Shown: positions 6,971-14,982 of the stretch, piece after piece
Layout of the letters: every line of letters starts with the position of its first letter
How positions within the stretch are numbered: position 1 is the stretch's first letter
NCBI GenBank assembly: GCA_002779045.1
Contig: PEXO01000003.1
Location: 1 to 17,283 of the forward strand
Source: Elusimicrobia bacterium CG08_land_8_20_14_0_20_59_10
GTDB lineage: Bacteria; Elusimicrobiota; Elusimicrobia; Elusimicrobiales; UBA9959
DNA length: 17,283 bases
Direction: 5' to 3'
The notes under the pieces: model-generated
What the model saw: the letters and a program-made list of their open reading frames with translations, nothing else
Databases searched by the model: none
Told to the model about the DNA's origin: nothing
Program-made: the position numbers and the translations under genes

Positions 6971-7004
6971 GGCCGTCCGACGGCCATAGCCGGGTTTTAA
7001 GGAG
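6971..7004 (+). promoter_or_regulatory. Stem-loop and strong Shine-Dalgarno before atpD
   Basis: In the 57-bp atpG-atpD gap GGCCGT (6971-6976) pairs with ACGGCC (6980-6985) around a 3-base loop. AAGGAG at 6999-7004 then lies 6 bases before the atpD ATG. There is no T-tract after the hairpin, so it is not a terminator; an RNA-stability or processing role is a guess. Confidence 0.5.
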
Positions 7005-7010
7005 CTATAC

Positions 7011-8432
7011 ATGAGCACCGGAAAGATAGTGCAGATAATAGGGCCCGTGCTGGACATAGAGTTCCCGCAGGGACAGCTGCCCAGCATATATAATGCGCTG
7101 ACGGTGAAGTACACCGAGGACGGCAAGAGTAAAACGCTGACCGCCGAGGTGGCCCAGCATCTGGGCGATAATACCGTGCGCGCGATAACCCTCGGCGCCA
7201 CCACGGGCATGGGGAAAGGGCTGGCGGTGAAAGATACGGGCGCGCCGGTGACGGTGCCGGTGGGCGACGCCTGCCTGGGCCGCCTGATGGACGTGCTGGG
7301 AGAACCCCAGGATTACCGCGGCCCCATAGACACCAAGGAATTTCTGCCCATCCACCGCGATCCGCCGCCGCTGACCGAGCAGAAGACCACACCCGAAATC
7401 TTTGAGACCGGCATAAAAGTGATAGACCTGCTGGCCCCCTTCATGAAGGGCGGCAAGGTCGGCCTGTTCGGCGGCGCCGGCGTGGGCAAGACCGTCGTCA
7501 TCATGGAGCTGATAAATAACGTGGCCCGCCAGCACAAGGGCTGCTCCGTTTTCGGCGGCGTGGGCGAGCGCAGCCGCGAGGGCAATGATCTCTGGCTGGA
7601 GATGCAGGAGTCAAAGCTTTCCGACGGTTCCACCGTGCTTTCCAAGACCGCGCTGGTCTACGGCCAGATGAACGAGCCGCCCGGCGCCCGCGCCCGCGTG
7701 GGCCTGACCGCCCTTACGCAGGCGGAATATTTCCGCGACGTGAAGGGCAAGGACGTGCTGCTGTTTCTGGACAACGTTTTCCGCTACGTGCTGGCCAATG
7801 CCGAGGTGTCGGCGCTGCTGGGGCGCATGCCGAGCGCGGTGGGCTACCAGCCCACGCTGACCACGGAAATAGGCATGCTGGAGGAGCGCATCACCTCCAC
7901 CAGGAAAGGCTCCATCACCTCCATCCAGGCGGTCTATGTGCCGGCCGACGACCTGACCGACCCGGGCGTGGCCAATGTTTTCACTCACCTGGACGCCACG
8001 GTGGTGCTGTCGCGCGCCATCGCGGAGCTCGGCATCTACCCCGCGGTGGACCCGCTTGATTCCACGTCGCGTATTCTCGATCCGCGCGTGATAGGCGCCG
8101 AGCATTACCAGATAGCGCGCGGCGTGCAGAAGATCCTGCAGCGCTACCGCGAGCTGCAGGACATCATCGCCATCCTGGGCATAGACGAGCTTTCCGACGA
8201 GGACAAGCGGACCGTGAACCGCGCGCGCAAGATCCAGAAGTTCATGTCGCAGCCTTTCTCGGTGGCGGAGAAGTTCACCGGCCGCCCCGGCAAATACGTG
8301 CCGCTGAAAGAGACCATACGCAGCTTCCAGGAGATCCTGAGCGGCCGCTTTGACGACCTGCCGGAACAGATCTTCTGGATGGCCGGCGGCATAGACGAAG
8401 TGGTGGAGCGCTCCAAGGCAGGGGTTAAATAA
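7011..8432 (+). CDS. atpD: F1Fo ATP synthase subunit beta (catalytic)
   Basis: A 473-residue catalytic subunit. The P-loop GGAGVGKT covers residues 154-161, the catalytic Glu is E186 in GERSREGND, and MNEPPGARARVGLTALT, SALLGRMPSAVGYQPTL and YVPADDLTDP are all present, as is the DELSDEDK segment near the C-terminus. The stretch after Walker B reads LFLDNVFRYVLANAEVSALL; the usual text there is FIDNIFRFTQAGSEVSALL, so four to five otherwise near-invariant residues are changed while catalytic residues are kept. The first five Ile codons are all ATA. Length is normal. Confidence 0.98.
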   Translation: MSTGKIVQIIGPVLDIEFPQGQLPSIYNALTVKYTEDGKSKTLTAEVAQHLGDNTVRAITLGATTGMGKGLAVKDTGAPVTVPVGDACLGRLMDVLGEPQDYRGPIDTKEFLPIHRDPPPLTEQKTTPEIFETGIKVIDLLAPFMKGGKVGLFGGAGVGKTVVIMELINNVARQHKGCSVFGGVGERSREGNDLWLEMQESKLSDGSTVLSKTALVYGQMNEPPGARARVGLTALTQAEYFRDVKGKDVLLFLDNVFRYVLANAEVSALLGRMPSAVGYQPTLTTEIGMLEERITSTRKGSITSIQAVYVPADDLTDPGVANVFTHLDATVVLSRAIAELGIYPAVDPLDSTSRILDPRVIGAEHYQIARGVQKILQRYRELQDIIAILGIDELSDEDKRTVNRARKIQKFMSQPFSVAEKFTGRPGKYVPLKETIRSFQEILSGRFDDLPEQIFWMAGGIDEVVERSKAGVK

Positions 8433-8443
8433 GCGGGCCCGGT

Positions 8444-8866
8444 ATGGGAAAAAAGAAGCTGCTGTTGACTATCGTTACCCCGGAGAAGACCGTCCTGACG
8501 GCCCATCCGGCGGATTTTGTGGCCATCCCGGCGCTGGAAGGCGAGGTGGGCGTGCTGCCCGGGCACACCGCTATGGTGGTGCAGCTCAGGGAGGGCATCC
8601 TCCGCTATTTCTGCGGGGAAGAAAGGAACGCTTTTGCCGTGCTGAGCGGCTTCGCCCAGGTGTCCGGGGACAAGGTGCTGGTGCTGGCGGAGGCCGCCGA
8701 GCTGGCCACCGAGATAAACGAAGAACGCGCGCGCCAGGCCTGGCGCAAGGCCAAAGACATCATCACCATGAAAGGCGACCAGATGGACCTGGACGAGGCG
8801 CAGGCCGCCCTTAAGCGCGCGGCGGTGCGCATGAAGCTGGCCGAATACCGCAGAAAGCATAGGTAA
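8444..8866 (+). CDS. atpC: F1Fo ATP synthase subunit epsilon
   Basis: A 140-residue rotor subunit with the N-terminal beta-sandwich (ending in the conserved GEVGVLPGHT at about 33-42) and a C-terminal helical hairpin rich in Ala, Arg, Glu and Lys (about 88-139, starting at the EINEERARQAW segment). It ends the ATP synthase gene set and lies 11 bp after beta. The C-terminal hairpin, which in many bacteria inhibits ATP hydrolysis, is complete. No terminator follows: the 64-bp gap to the next gene has only a CCGG-CTTT-CCGG stem without a T-tract. Confidence 0.95.
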   Translation: MGKKKLLLTIVTPEKTVLTAHPADFVAIPALEGEVGVLPGHTAMVVQLREGILRYFCGEERNAFAVLSGFAQVSGDKVLVLAEAAELATEINEERARQAWRKAKDIITMKGDQMDLDEAQAALKRAAVRMKLAEYRRKHR

Positions 8867-8930
8867 CCTGTGGGCGGCAGGCGCAGCGCGTCCCGGCTTT
8901 CCGGTTCCTGAAGTCCGCCGCGGATCGCTC

Positions 8931-11048
8931 ATGCCGATGGAAAACAATACCGACCCCTCCCCGGAGAAAGCGTCCCCGGCGACCTTTCCCTTTAACCTGC
9001 AGGCCTGGCTGTTGCCCGCCGCTATAGCCCTGGCCGCTTTCATCGCCTTCTCCGGCGCGCTTCAGAACGGTTTCGTCAATTGGGACGACGACATAAACCT
9101 GCTGCTCAATAATAATTACCGGGGCCTCGGCTGGACAAATATAAAGTGGATGTTCACCACTTTCTACATGGGGCATTACCAGCCGCTCTCCTGGCTCACC
9201 TTCGCGCTGGACTATGAGCTGTGGGGGATGGACCCGGCCGGCTATCACCTTACCGGGCTGCTGCTGCATGCGCTGAACGCGGCGGCCTTTTATTTCCTGG
9301 CGCTGCGCCTGCTGAAGCCCGGCGCCGGCGGCCTGCCGGAGGGGAAAAAGTGGGCGCTGCCGGCGGCGGCGGCCTTCGCGGCGCTTCTTTTCGCCCTGCA
9401 CCCGCTGCGCGCCGAGTCGGTGGTCTGGGCCACGGAGCGGCGCGATGTCCTTTCCGGCTTTTTTTATCTGCTGACGATCCTGTACTACCTGAAGGCCTGC
9501 GCCCGGGAGCCGGGCGCGGGGGGGCGCAGCCCCATGTTCTATGCCCTGTTTTTTTACGCCCTTTCGCTTTTATCCAAAGGCATGGGGGTCAGCCTGCCGG
9601 CCGTCCTGATAGTCCTTGACTTCTACCCGCTGCGGCGGCTGCCGGCTTCCCCGCGGCAGTGGCTCAACCCCCCTGCGCGCGCGGTCTGGCTTGAAAAGGT
9701 CCCGTTCGCGCTGCTGTCGCTGGCGGCCGGCGCGGTGGGCCTGGCGGCCCAGGTAACCACCGGCGCCACCGACTATAAGAACATTGTGGACAATGTCGGC
9801 CCTGGCACCCGCATAGTGCAGGCATTTTACGGCCTGGGTTTTTATCTCTGGAAAACCATAATGCCGCGGGACCTGCTGCCGCTTTATGAGCGGGGTTTCC
9901 GCTCCCAGCCTTTTTCAACCGAATTTTTACTGCCGGCCCTGGCCGTGCTGGCCTGCACCGCGGTTTTTTTACTGGTGCGCCGCCGCCGGCCTTATCTGCC
10001 GGCGGTCTGGCTGATATATATAGCCACGCTCCTGCCTGTCCTTCAGCTGGTGCCCTTCGGGCCCTATATAGTGGCCGACCGCTACAGCTACCTGGCCTGC
10101 CTGGGCTGGGCCTTGCTTGCCGGCGGGGCCTTGCTGTCCGGCCTGGCGGCCTGCGGTTCCTCGGGAACTAAAGCGCTGTTGTCGGGCGCGCTGGCCCTGG
10201 CGCTGCTGCTGGGCTGGCGCAGCGCCGCGCAGACGCGGCTCTGGCACGATTCCGGCGTATTATGGCGGCATGTGCTGGCTTCCAATCCCGCCTCCAGCAT
10301 AGCGCACAGCAACCTGGGCTGTATGCTCCTTGACGAGCAGGGGCTGCCGGCCGAAGCGCTGGGCCACTTTAAGCGGTCCATCGAATTGCGCCCGGATTAT
10401 GGCTATGCCTATTACAATTACGGCAATTCCCTGGCGGCGCTGGGAGGGTTGGAGGAATCCGTGCCGCAGTTCCGGCATGCCATAAGGCTGATGCCGGATT
10501 ATGCCAATGCCTACTATAACCTGGGAAATTCACTGATACGCCTTGGCAGGGTGGACGAGGCCATAGCGCAGTATAATGGAGCGCTGCGCGTGACCCCGGA
10601 TTACGCCTCCGCCCGCCACAACCTGGGCACCGCGCTGCTTATGAAGAACGATCCGGCCGGCGCGCTGAAGGAGTACCGCGAGGCCCACCGCCTGAACCCC
10701 TCCAACGCGGCCACCTGCCTGAACCTGGCGCGGACCCTGACGCGGCAGGGCCTGGCCGAAGAATCAATAACCTATTATGTAAAGGCGGTGGAACTTGCGC
10801 CCGGGGACGCCCCGGCCCGGAACTTCCTTGGCCTGGCCCTGCTGGACCTTGGCAGACTGGACGAAGCCGAAATGAGTTTCCGCAAAGCCGTCCGGCTTGA
10901 GCCGGGCAACGCGGATATATATAACAACATGGGCCTGCTGCTGATAAAGCGGGGCAAACCTTCCGAAGCCGCCGCGAGTTTCCGCGAGGCCCTGCGCCTG
11001 GCCCCCCGCCACCCCGTAGCGGGCAAGAACCTGGCCTCCATCCAGTAG
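8931..11048 (+). CDS. TMTC-like GT-C membrane glycosyltransferase with seven C-terminal TPRs
   Basis: A 705-residue protein in two halves. Residues about 25-440 are a polytopic membrane domain of some ten helices; after the first helix comes NGFVNWDDD (D52-D54), the acidic first-loop motif used by GT-C enzymes with lipid-phosphate sugar donors, and later HPLRAESVVWATERRDVLSGFF, a signature shared with the TMTC / DUF1736 proteins. Residues about 455-703 are seven TPRs, each starting with a pattern like YANAYYNLGNSL. TMTC proteins in animals are O-mannosyltransferases; in bacteria the acceptor and sugar are unknown, so only 'probable protein or glycan glycosyltransferase' can be said. ATG codons at 8931 and 8937 are both possible; no good Shine-Dalgarno decides. 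It may be read through from the atp operon. Confidence 0.8.
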   Translation: MPMENNTDPSPEKASPATFPFNLQAWLLPAAIALAAFIAFSGALQNGFVNWDDDINLLLNNNYRGLGWTNIKWMFTTFYMGHYQPLSWLTFALDYELWGMDPAGYHLTGLLLHALNAAAFYFLALRLLKPGAGGLPEGKKWALPAAAAFAALLFALHPLRAESVVWATERRDVLSGFFYLLTILYYLKACAREPGAGGRSPMFYALFFYALSLLSKGMGVSLPAVLIVLDFYPLRRLPASPRQWLNPPARAVWLEKVPFALLSLAAGAVGLAAQVTTGATDYKNIVDNVGPGTRIVQAFYGLGFYLWKTIMPRDLLPLYERGFRSQPFSTEFLLPALAVLACTAVFLLVRRRRPYLPAVWLIYIATLLPVLQLVPFGPYIVADRYSYLACLGWALLAGGALLSGLAACGSSGTKALLSGALALALLLGWRSAAQTRLWHDSGVLWRHVLASNPASSIAHSNLGCMLLDEQGLPAEALGHFKRSIELRPDYGYAYYNYGNSLAALGGLEESVPQFRHAIRLMPDYANAYYNLGNSLIRLGRVDEAIAQYNGALRVTPDYASARHNLGTALLMKNDPAGALKEYREAHRLNPSNAATCLNLARTLTRQGLAEESITYYVKAVELAPGDAPARNFLGLALLDLGRLDEAEMSFRKAVRLEPGNADIYNNMGLLLIKRGKPSEAAASFREALRLAPRHPVAGKNLASIQ

Positions 11049-11065
11049 TGGGGTCAGACCCCACA
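11049..11065 (+). repeat. Perfect palindrome GTGGGGTC-A-GACCCCAC
   Basis: Two 8-base arms around a single A lie directly after the stop of the TPR gene. It could form a hairpin in the transcript but has no following T-tract, so it is not a standard intrinsic terminator. Motifs with the GGGGTCAGACCCC core recur between genes in various bacteria as REP-like repeats (from memory); a single copy is present here. Confidence 0.6.
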
Positions 11066-11070
11066 CCCCC

Positions 11071-11098
11071 TTGACAAGTCAACATCTATTGCTATACT
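11071..11098 (+). promoter_or_regulatory. sigma70-type promoter of the C11 peptidase operon
   Basis: A perfect -35 TTGACA (11071-11076) and TATACT (11093-11098, 5 of 6 to TATAAT) are 16 bp apart. It sits in an AT-rich island between the palindrome and the structured leader. Transcription would start near 11105, giving a leader of roughly 120 nt before the ATG at 11223. Confidence 0.75.
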
Positions 11099-11105
11099 AT
11101 TAGGG

Positions 11106-11177
11106 TGCCGTCGATGGCAAGTTTTCAGGTTGGTTGGTGTAGGCCCTAAGGCCTATACACTGCTGGGTCCTAAGACC
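11106..11177 (+). promoter_or_regulatory. Structured 5' leader with three stem-loops, two with identical CTAA loops
   Basis: Three short hairpins follow the promoter: TGCC-GTCGAT-GGCA (11106-11119); GGCC-CTAA-GGCC (11142-11153), extended outside by GTGT...ACAC with a 2-base bulge (11137-11160); and GGTC-CTAA-GACC (11166-11177). The second and third share the same loop in different stems, which argues for conservation of structure. I do not recognise a known riboswitch class. No long U-tract follows, so any control would act on translation or RNA stability. Confidence 0.5.
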
Positions 11178-11222
11178 TTTGATAATAATCAACTACTGTG
11201 CAAGAATATGGCAGAGGACTTT

Positions 11223-12545
11223 ATGAAAAAGATACTGCTCGCAACTTTAACGGCCCTGACCGTGGCCTCAATGAGCCTCCGGGCGCAGGGCGGAGCCATC
11301 GACGAGCTTTTCTCCAATTCTTCCGGGCAGTCCGTGGCCGTTTCCGCTCCCGCGCCCGTAGCCGCGGTCGTGGAGCAGAAGAAGGCCGCCGTACAGCGCG
11401 ACTGGCTGGTGATGGTCCTCATAAACGGCGTTAACGACCTGGGTATACTCGGTTATGCCGACAAGAGCATGAACGACATGGAAAAAGTCGGCTCGAACGA
11501 TAAAATGGCCGTGGTTGTGGAATACGGCATACTTGGCATAGCCGATCCCGCCACCCGCACCATTAAGTTTCCCAAGGGCGCCAGAACCTATTATATCGAG
11601 AAGGATGCGGACGCCAATAAGATAACCTCGCGGATAATCTCCACCCCTACCGCCTCCGATATGGGCAGCACAGCAAGCCTGGTGCGCTTCGCCAAACGGG
11701 CCATCCGCAAATACCCGGCCGCCAAGGTGGCGCTGGTCCTCTGGAACCACGGCTCCGGCCGCCTGGGCATTTCCTATGACAATGTCAGCAAGAACCACAT
11801 GGAAGTGGACAAGCTGGGCCTGGCGCTGGCGGAGATAAAGTCCGTTCTGGGCCATAAAATAGACGTTTTCGCCACGGACGCCTGCCTTATGCAGATGGGC
11901 GCAGTGGCCTATGAGCTGCGCAATTCGGCCGATGTAATAGTGGGCTCGGAAGAGGTCATCCCGGGAAACAGCTATCCCTACGACACCATACTCGGACAGC
12001 TGGGGGTAAACACCCAGATGGGCGCCGAGGAACTGGGCACAGTAATGGTGGACGCCTATAAATCCTATTACTCCGCTTATGCCGCTTACGATGGCGCCCC
12101 CGGCAAAGGCCATGACATAACCTTGTCCGCCCTGCGCGCCTCGGCCCTGACCGGCTTTGTAGGCAGGCTGAATACCTGGGTGGACGCGGTGCTGAACGAT
12201 CCCGAGGCGCGCAAGATAGCCACCTCACAGGCCGCCGTGAACGGCGCCTATTACTTCCGTATGAAGGATTCTAAAGACCTTTATACTTATATCAGCAGCG
12301 TGAACGCCAAGCTGGGGCTAAAGGGGCCGGGGGCGAAGAACGCCGGCACGGCGCTGCAGAACTATATAAAGAACGGCCTTGTTATACGCAATGGCGTGCT
12401 TCCGGCCGTGGTAAAAGCGCGCGGCTTGTCCGTGTATATACCGGAACTGATCTATAATTCCGCCAATTATGAAAAAATGGCTTTCGCCGCGGATTCCCTG
12501 TGGGACGATTATCTGCTGGCCATGATGGAGGACCGGCTTAAATAG
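11223..12545 (+). CDS. Exported clostripain-like cysteine peptidase (C11 family)
   Basis: A 440-residue protein. Residues 1-21 are a Sec signal peptide (MKKILLATLT..., cut expected after LRA). The mature part starts with an Ala/Val/Pro-rich linker and then the caspase-like C11 fold: WLVMVLINGVNDL, the catalytic His H176 in LWNHGSG, and the catalytic Cys C221 in ATDACLMQM, followed by SEEVIPGNSYPY. Known C11 enzymes cut after Arg or Lys and often self-activate. The frame is open back to 11130, but the ATG at 11223 is chosen because it gives a clean signal peptide and is preceded by AGAGGA (11213-11218). It is the first gene of a three-gene operon with 11 bp to the next. Site of action is the periplasm or outside; the substrate is unknown. 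Confidence 0.88.
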   Translation: MKKILLATLTALTVASMSLRAQGGAIDELFSNSSGQSVAVSAPAPVAAVVEQKKAAVQRDWLVMVLINGVNDLGILGYADKSMNDMEKVGSNDKMAVVVEYGILGIADPATRTIKFPKGARTYYIEKDADANKITSRIISTPTASDMGSTASLVRFAKRAIRKYPAAKVALVLWNHGSGRLGISYDNVSKNHMEVDKLGLALAEIKSVLGHKIDVFATDACLMQMGAVAYELRNSADVIVGSEEVIPGNSYPYDTILGQLGVNTQMGAEELGTVMVDAYKSYYSAYAAYDGAPGKGHDITLSALRASALTGFVGRLNTWVDAVLNDPEARKIATSQAAVNGAYYFRMKDSKDLYTYISSVNAKLGLKGPGAKNAGTALQNYIKNGLVIRNGVLPAVVKARGLSVYIPELIYNSANYEKMAFAADSLWDDYLLAMMEDRLK

Positions 12546-12556
12546 CCGCGGAACTT

Positions 12557-14311
12557 ATGCTTACCACTAAGCGTCTTGGCACAACAGGAGCGGCCCTTAC
12601 AGCGGGCCTCCTCCTTCTTTGCCCGGCCGCCATGGCCCAAAAGACGCATAAGACGCCCGCCCAGCGGCTGGCTGTTTTAGAGGTCGCCATAGCCTCCGGC
12701 AACCCGGTAGCGGCCGGCGCCTTCCTGAAGGACGGCCCGGTGCTGACGCTGGCGGAAAAAGACTATGCCAAGGCCGCGCTCCTTAAATCCAAGGCCGAAG
12801 CCCTTCTAGACCTGAGAGATGTGCTGCGGATGGATTGGAACGAAGATTCGGCCAATAAGCTCAGCTCCGCGCTGGAGATAAGGATAGACGCGGACAAGCC
12901 GCTTACAAAGTTGGGCATAGGCCCCGCCCCGGAGAAACTGCTGCCCTGGATGACCAGGTATATGCCCACCGCCCCGGCTGACACTAAAAAGGCGGTCAAA
13001 AAGGCCATAAGGCAATGGGGAGTGGTGTTCGGCACCATAACCAGCACCCAGAATATGAGCTGGGGCCAGGCCACCATGATGAGCGGCAATGGCCTTACCC
13101 TCACCAAGGCCGAGTGGGAAGGCTGGACCATCCGCGAGCGCAATGCCGTGCTGGGCGAGATGATGGCCAAAGACCCCATGCTTACCATTTACAGCGACGA
13201 AGCGCTTGCCACCGGCAAGGGCGATATGAACGTGTATACCGCTGTAAGTTCCGTTAAGGCCTCCGGCGCCCTTACGCCCGAGCAGTTGGCGCAGCTTACC
13301 GGCAAGCCGCTGGCGGACCAGCTTTACCTGCTGGGCAGCTTCTTCGACGGCAGCAATATCGCCGTGAGCGATGATCTGAAGATGAAGATAAACGCCGCGC
13401 GCAGCTCCCTGCCCAAAGAGGTGCTCAACTCCCAGCAGCGCGACCTGCTGGGCTCCATGCTCAATACCGCGGTCACCACCGAGCTGAAGGGCACCAGGGC
13501 GGGCGACAAGGTGCTGGCTTTCTACGCCAAGAACGGCCCCATGAAGATAGCCGTGAAGCCCTGCGACGGGGCCTATTCCCGCTATGACCCGGCCACCCGC
13601 ACCATAGTGCTGGATTCCGAAACCATACAGCAGTATATGCACATGAAGGGCTACACCGCCGAGTCGGTGATGAAGAATAAGGCCCAGCTGGCCGAGATAG
13701 CCAAATATATGTCGCCTATGGTGGTATATGAATCGGCCCACCAGGCGCAGGATGTCTGGGCCAAAAAGAGCGGCGTTTACAAGCCGCATATGCAGGAGGA
13801 CGAGATAGAGGCCATGTCGCTGGAGGGGCTGTATACCAGCGAGAAGCTCACTAAAGACGCGGCTTTTAAGACGATTCTCACCTCCAGCCGTGACTTCTCC
13901 ACCTACGCTTTCAAAAAAATGGAGGTCGCCACGGAATACAAGACCAGCGGCGCCAAAAAATTCGGCGCCACGGTACGCCAGCGCTATTTCTCCGGCCTGC
14001 CTTCGCTGGACGCCGCCGCCTCGCAGGTGCTGGGCGCCGTCAGCGACGAACTGGTCCGCCGCGAGGGGCTTACCCAGGAAGAGCGCGACGACATAGACGC
14101 CGCCGGGCTGTCCATTTCCGAGGCCATGAAAATGTCCCCCGGGGAGATCTCCGGTTCCGTGGGCGAAATACAGGCGGCCGCGCTGGTAAAGCTGCAGAAG
14201 GACCTGATCTCGCTGGGCGTCTATAAAAAGCATTATAGCGCCGCCGCGCGGGAGAACCGCAAGCTTAAGACCAGCTCCACCGGGAACTCCGCCGTCCCGC
14301 CCATTTTATGA
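12557..14311 (+). CDS. Exported protein of unknown function with a zincin-like, degenerate active site
   Basis: A 584-residue protein with a clear signal peptide (hydrophobic residues 12-25, AMA/Q cut after A27). The body is mostly helical. Around 355-420 it resembles a zinc metallopeptidase core: a strand with YDPATRTIVLD, a helix leading to Y391-E392-S393-A394-H395-Q396, then a Glu cluster at E414, E416 and E418. This fits HExxH + distal Glu, except that the first His is Tyr. If the alignment is right, the zinc site is incomplete and the protein may be a binding or scaffold relative. I recognise no named family. It starts 11 bp after the C11 peptidase and overlaps the lipoprotein start by ATGA. 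Real coding status is supported by the signal peptide, length and operon position. Confidence 0.8.
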   Translation: MLTTKRLGTTGAALTAGLLLLCPAAMAQKTHKTPAQRLAVLEVAIASGNPVAAGAFLKDGPVLTLAEKDYAKAALLKSKAEALLDLRDVLRMDWNEDSANKLSSALEIRIDADKPLTKLGIGPAPEKLLPWMTRYMPTAPADTKKAVKKAIRQWGVVFGTITSTQNMSWGQATMMSGNGLTLTKAEWEGWTIRERNAVLGEMMAKDPMLTIYSDEALATGKGDMNVYTAVSSVKASGALTPEQLAQLTGKPLADQLYLLGSFFDGSNIAVSDDLKMKINAARSSLPKEVLNSQQRDLLGSMLNTAVTTELKGTRAGDKVLAFYAKNGPMKIAVKPCDGAYSRYDPATRTIVLDSETIQQYMHMKGYTAESVMKNKAQLAEIAKYMSPMVVYESAHQAQDVWAKKSGVYKPHMQEDEIEAMSLEGLYTSEKLTKDAAFKTILTSSRDFSTYAFKKMEVATEYKTSGAKKFGATVRQRYFSGLPSLDAAASQVLGAVSDELVRREGLTQEERDDIDAAGLSISEAMKMSPGEISGSVGEIQAAALVKLQKDLISLGVYKKHYSAAARENRKLKTSSTGNSAVPPIL

Positions 14312-14982
14312 ACAAGCTCATCCTGACCCTCGCGGCTTTTTCTCTTATGGCCGTCACCGCCTGCGGCGCGGGCGGTAAGTCAGCCGCGGAAGCCCCCGCC
14401 GATGCCCCTGCGGAGAAGGCTGCCGGGAAAGTTCCCGCCGCCAAGCCCGGCGGCCTGGTAGAGGGAAAGGCCCCGGCCGGGTTCAAACGATACGCTATGG
14501 ACAATGACTATTTTTCCTGCGACGTTCCCGCGGACTGGTTCCTTAAGCGCGACCAGGAGAACGACGAGGAATACGATATCTACGAGATAGAGCTGGTGGC
14601 GCCCAGGTCGGAGAAGACCCCCACGGCCATCTTTGTTTCCTATCATTCCAAGGACAGCGACGATTTCTCCGGCTATCAGGATTTTATCGACTGCAATTCA
14701 AAGAACGCAGCCGGGGAGACCAAAAACAAGCGCGAGAGCTATGAGCCCGTAAAAAAGACCAAGTTGGCCAAGCGCGAAGCCTTTGAGCTGTCCCGCGAGC
14801 GGCTGGTCTTCCTGCACCCGGAGAGCAAGTCCGACGAAAGCGTGCAGCTCAAAGAAAAGCATTATGTGCTGCCCGCCAAGGAAGGTTTCTACGTGCTGCA
14901 CTTCACCGCCGCCAAGACCCTTTTCCCGCAATATTCCAAAGTCTTCGAAAAAGTGGCCGGGAGCTTTACGGGCAAGTACTAA
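14308..14982 (+). CDS. Lipoprotein with a PsbP/DcrB-like domain (tentative)
   Basis: A 224-residue protein with a lipoprotein signal peptide: the lipobox is V16-T17-A18-C19, then a Gly/Ala/Pro-rich tether (about 20-58). The globular part (about 60-224) begins with a pattern YFSCDVPADWFLKRD, similar to the opening of PsbP/DcrB-type domains, and ends with YVLPAKEGFYVLHFTAAKTLF...FEKVAGSF, again like that fold (a beta-sheet followed by a final helix). The fold assignment is by eye and uncertain. Asp does not follow the Cys (G20 does), so outer-membrane sorting is likely in a Gram-negative cell. The start overlaps the previous stop (ATGA), so the two are translated together. It is the last gene of the operon. 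Confidence 0.8.
   Translation: MNKLILTLAAFSLMAVTACGAGGKSAAEAPADAPAEKAAGKVPAAKPGGLVEGKAPAGFKRYAMDNDYFSCDVPADWFLKRDQENDEEYDIYEIELVAPRSEKTPTAIFVSYHSKDSDDFSGYQDFIDCNSKNAAGETKNKRESYEPVKKTKLAKREAFELSRERLVFLHPESKSDESVQLKEKHYVLPAKEGFYVLHFTAAKTLFPQYSKVFEKVAGSFTGKY

Noticed and set aside
8867..8930. Terminator after atpC
   Set aside because: Only a CCGG-CTTT-CCGG stem is present, without a T-tract, so read-through into the TPR gene is possible.
11106..11177. Known riboswitch such as c-di-GMP, fluoride or preQ1
   Set aside because: None of the conserved core sequences I know for these classes is present, and the downstream genes do not fit their usual targets.
12806..14233. 475-codon open frame on the minus strand
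   Set aside because: It lies wholly antisense to the exported 584-residue protein, has a His/Gly/Leu-rich composition typical of the complement of GC-rich codons, and has no motif; the plus strand gene has a signal peptide and operon context.
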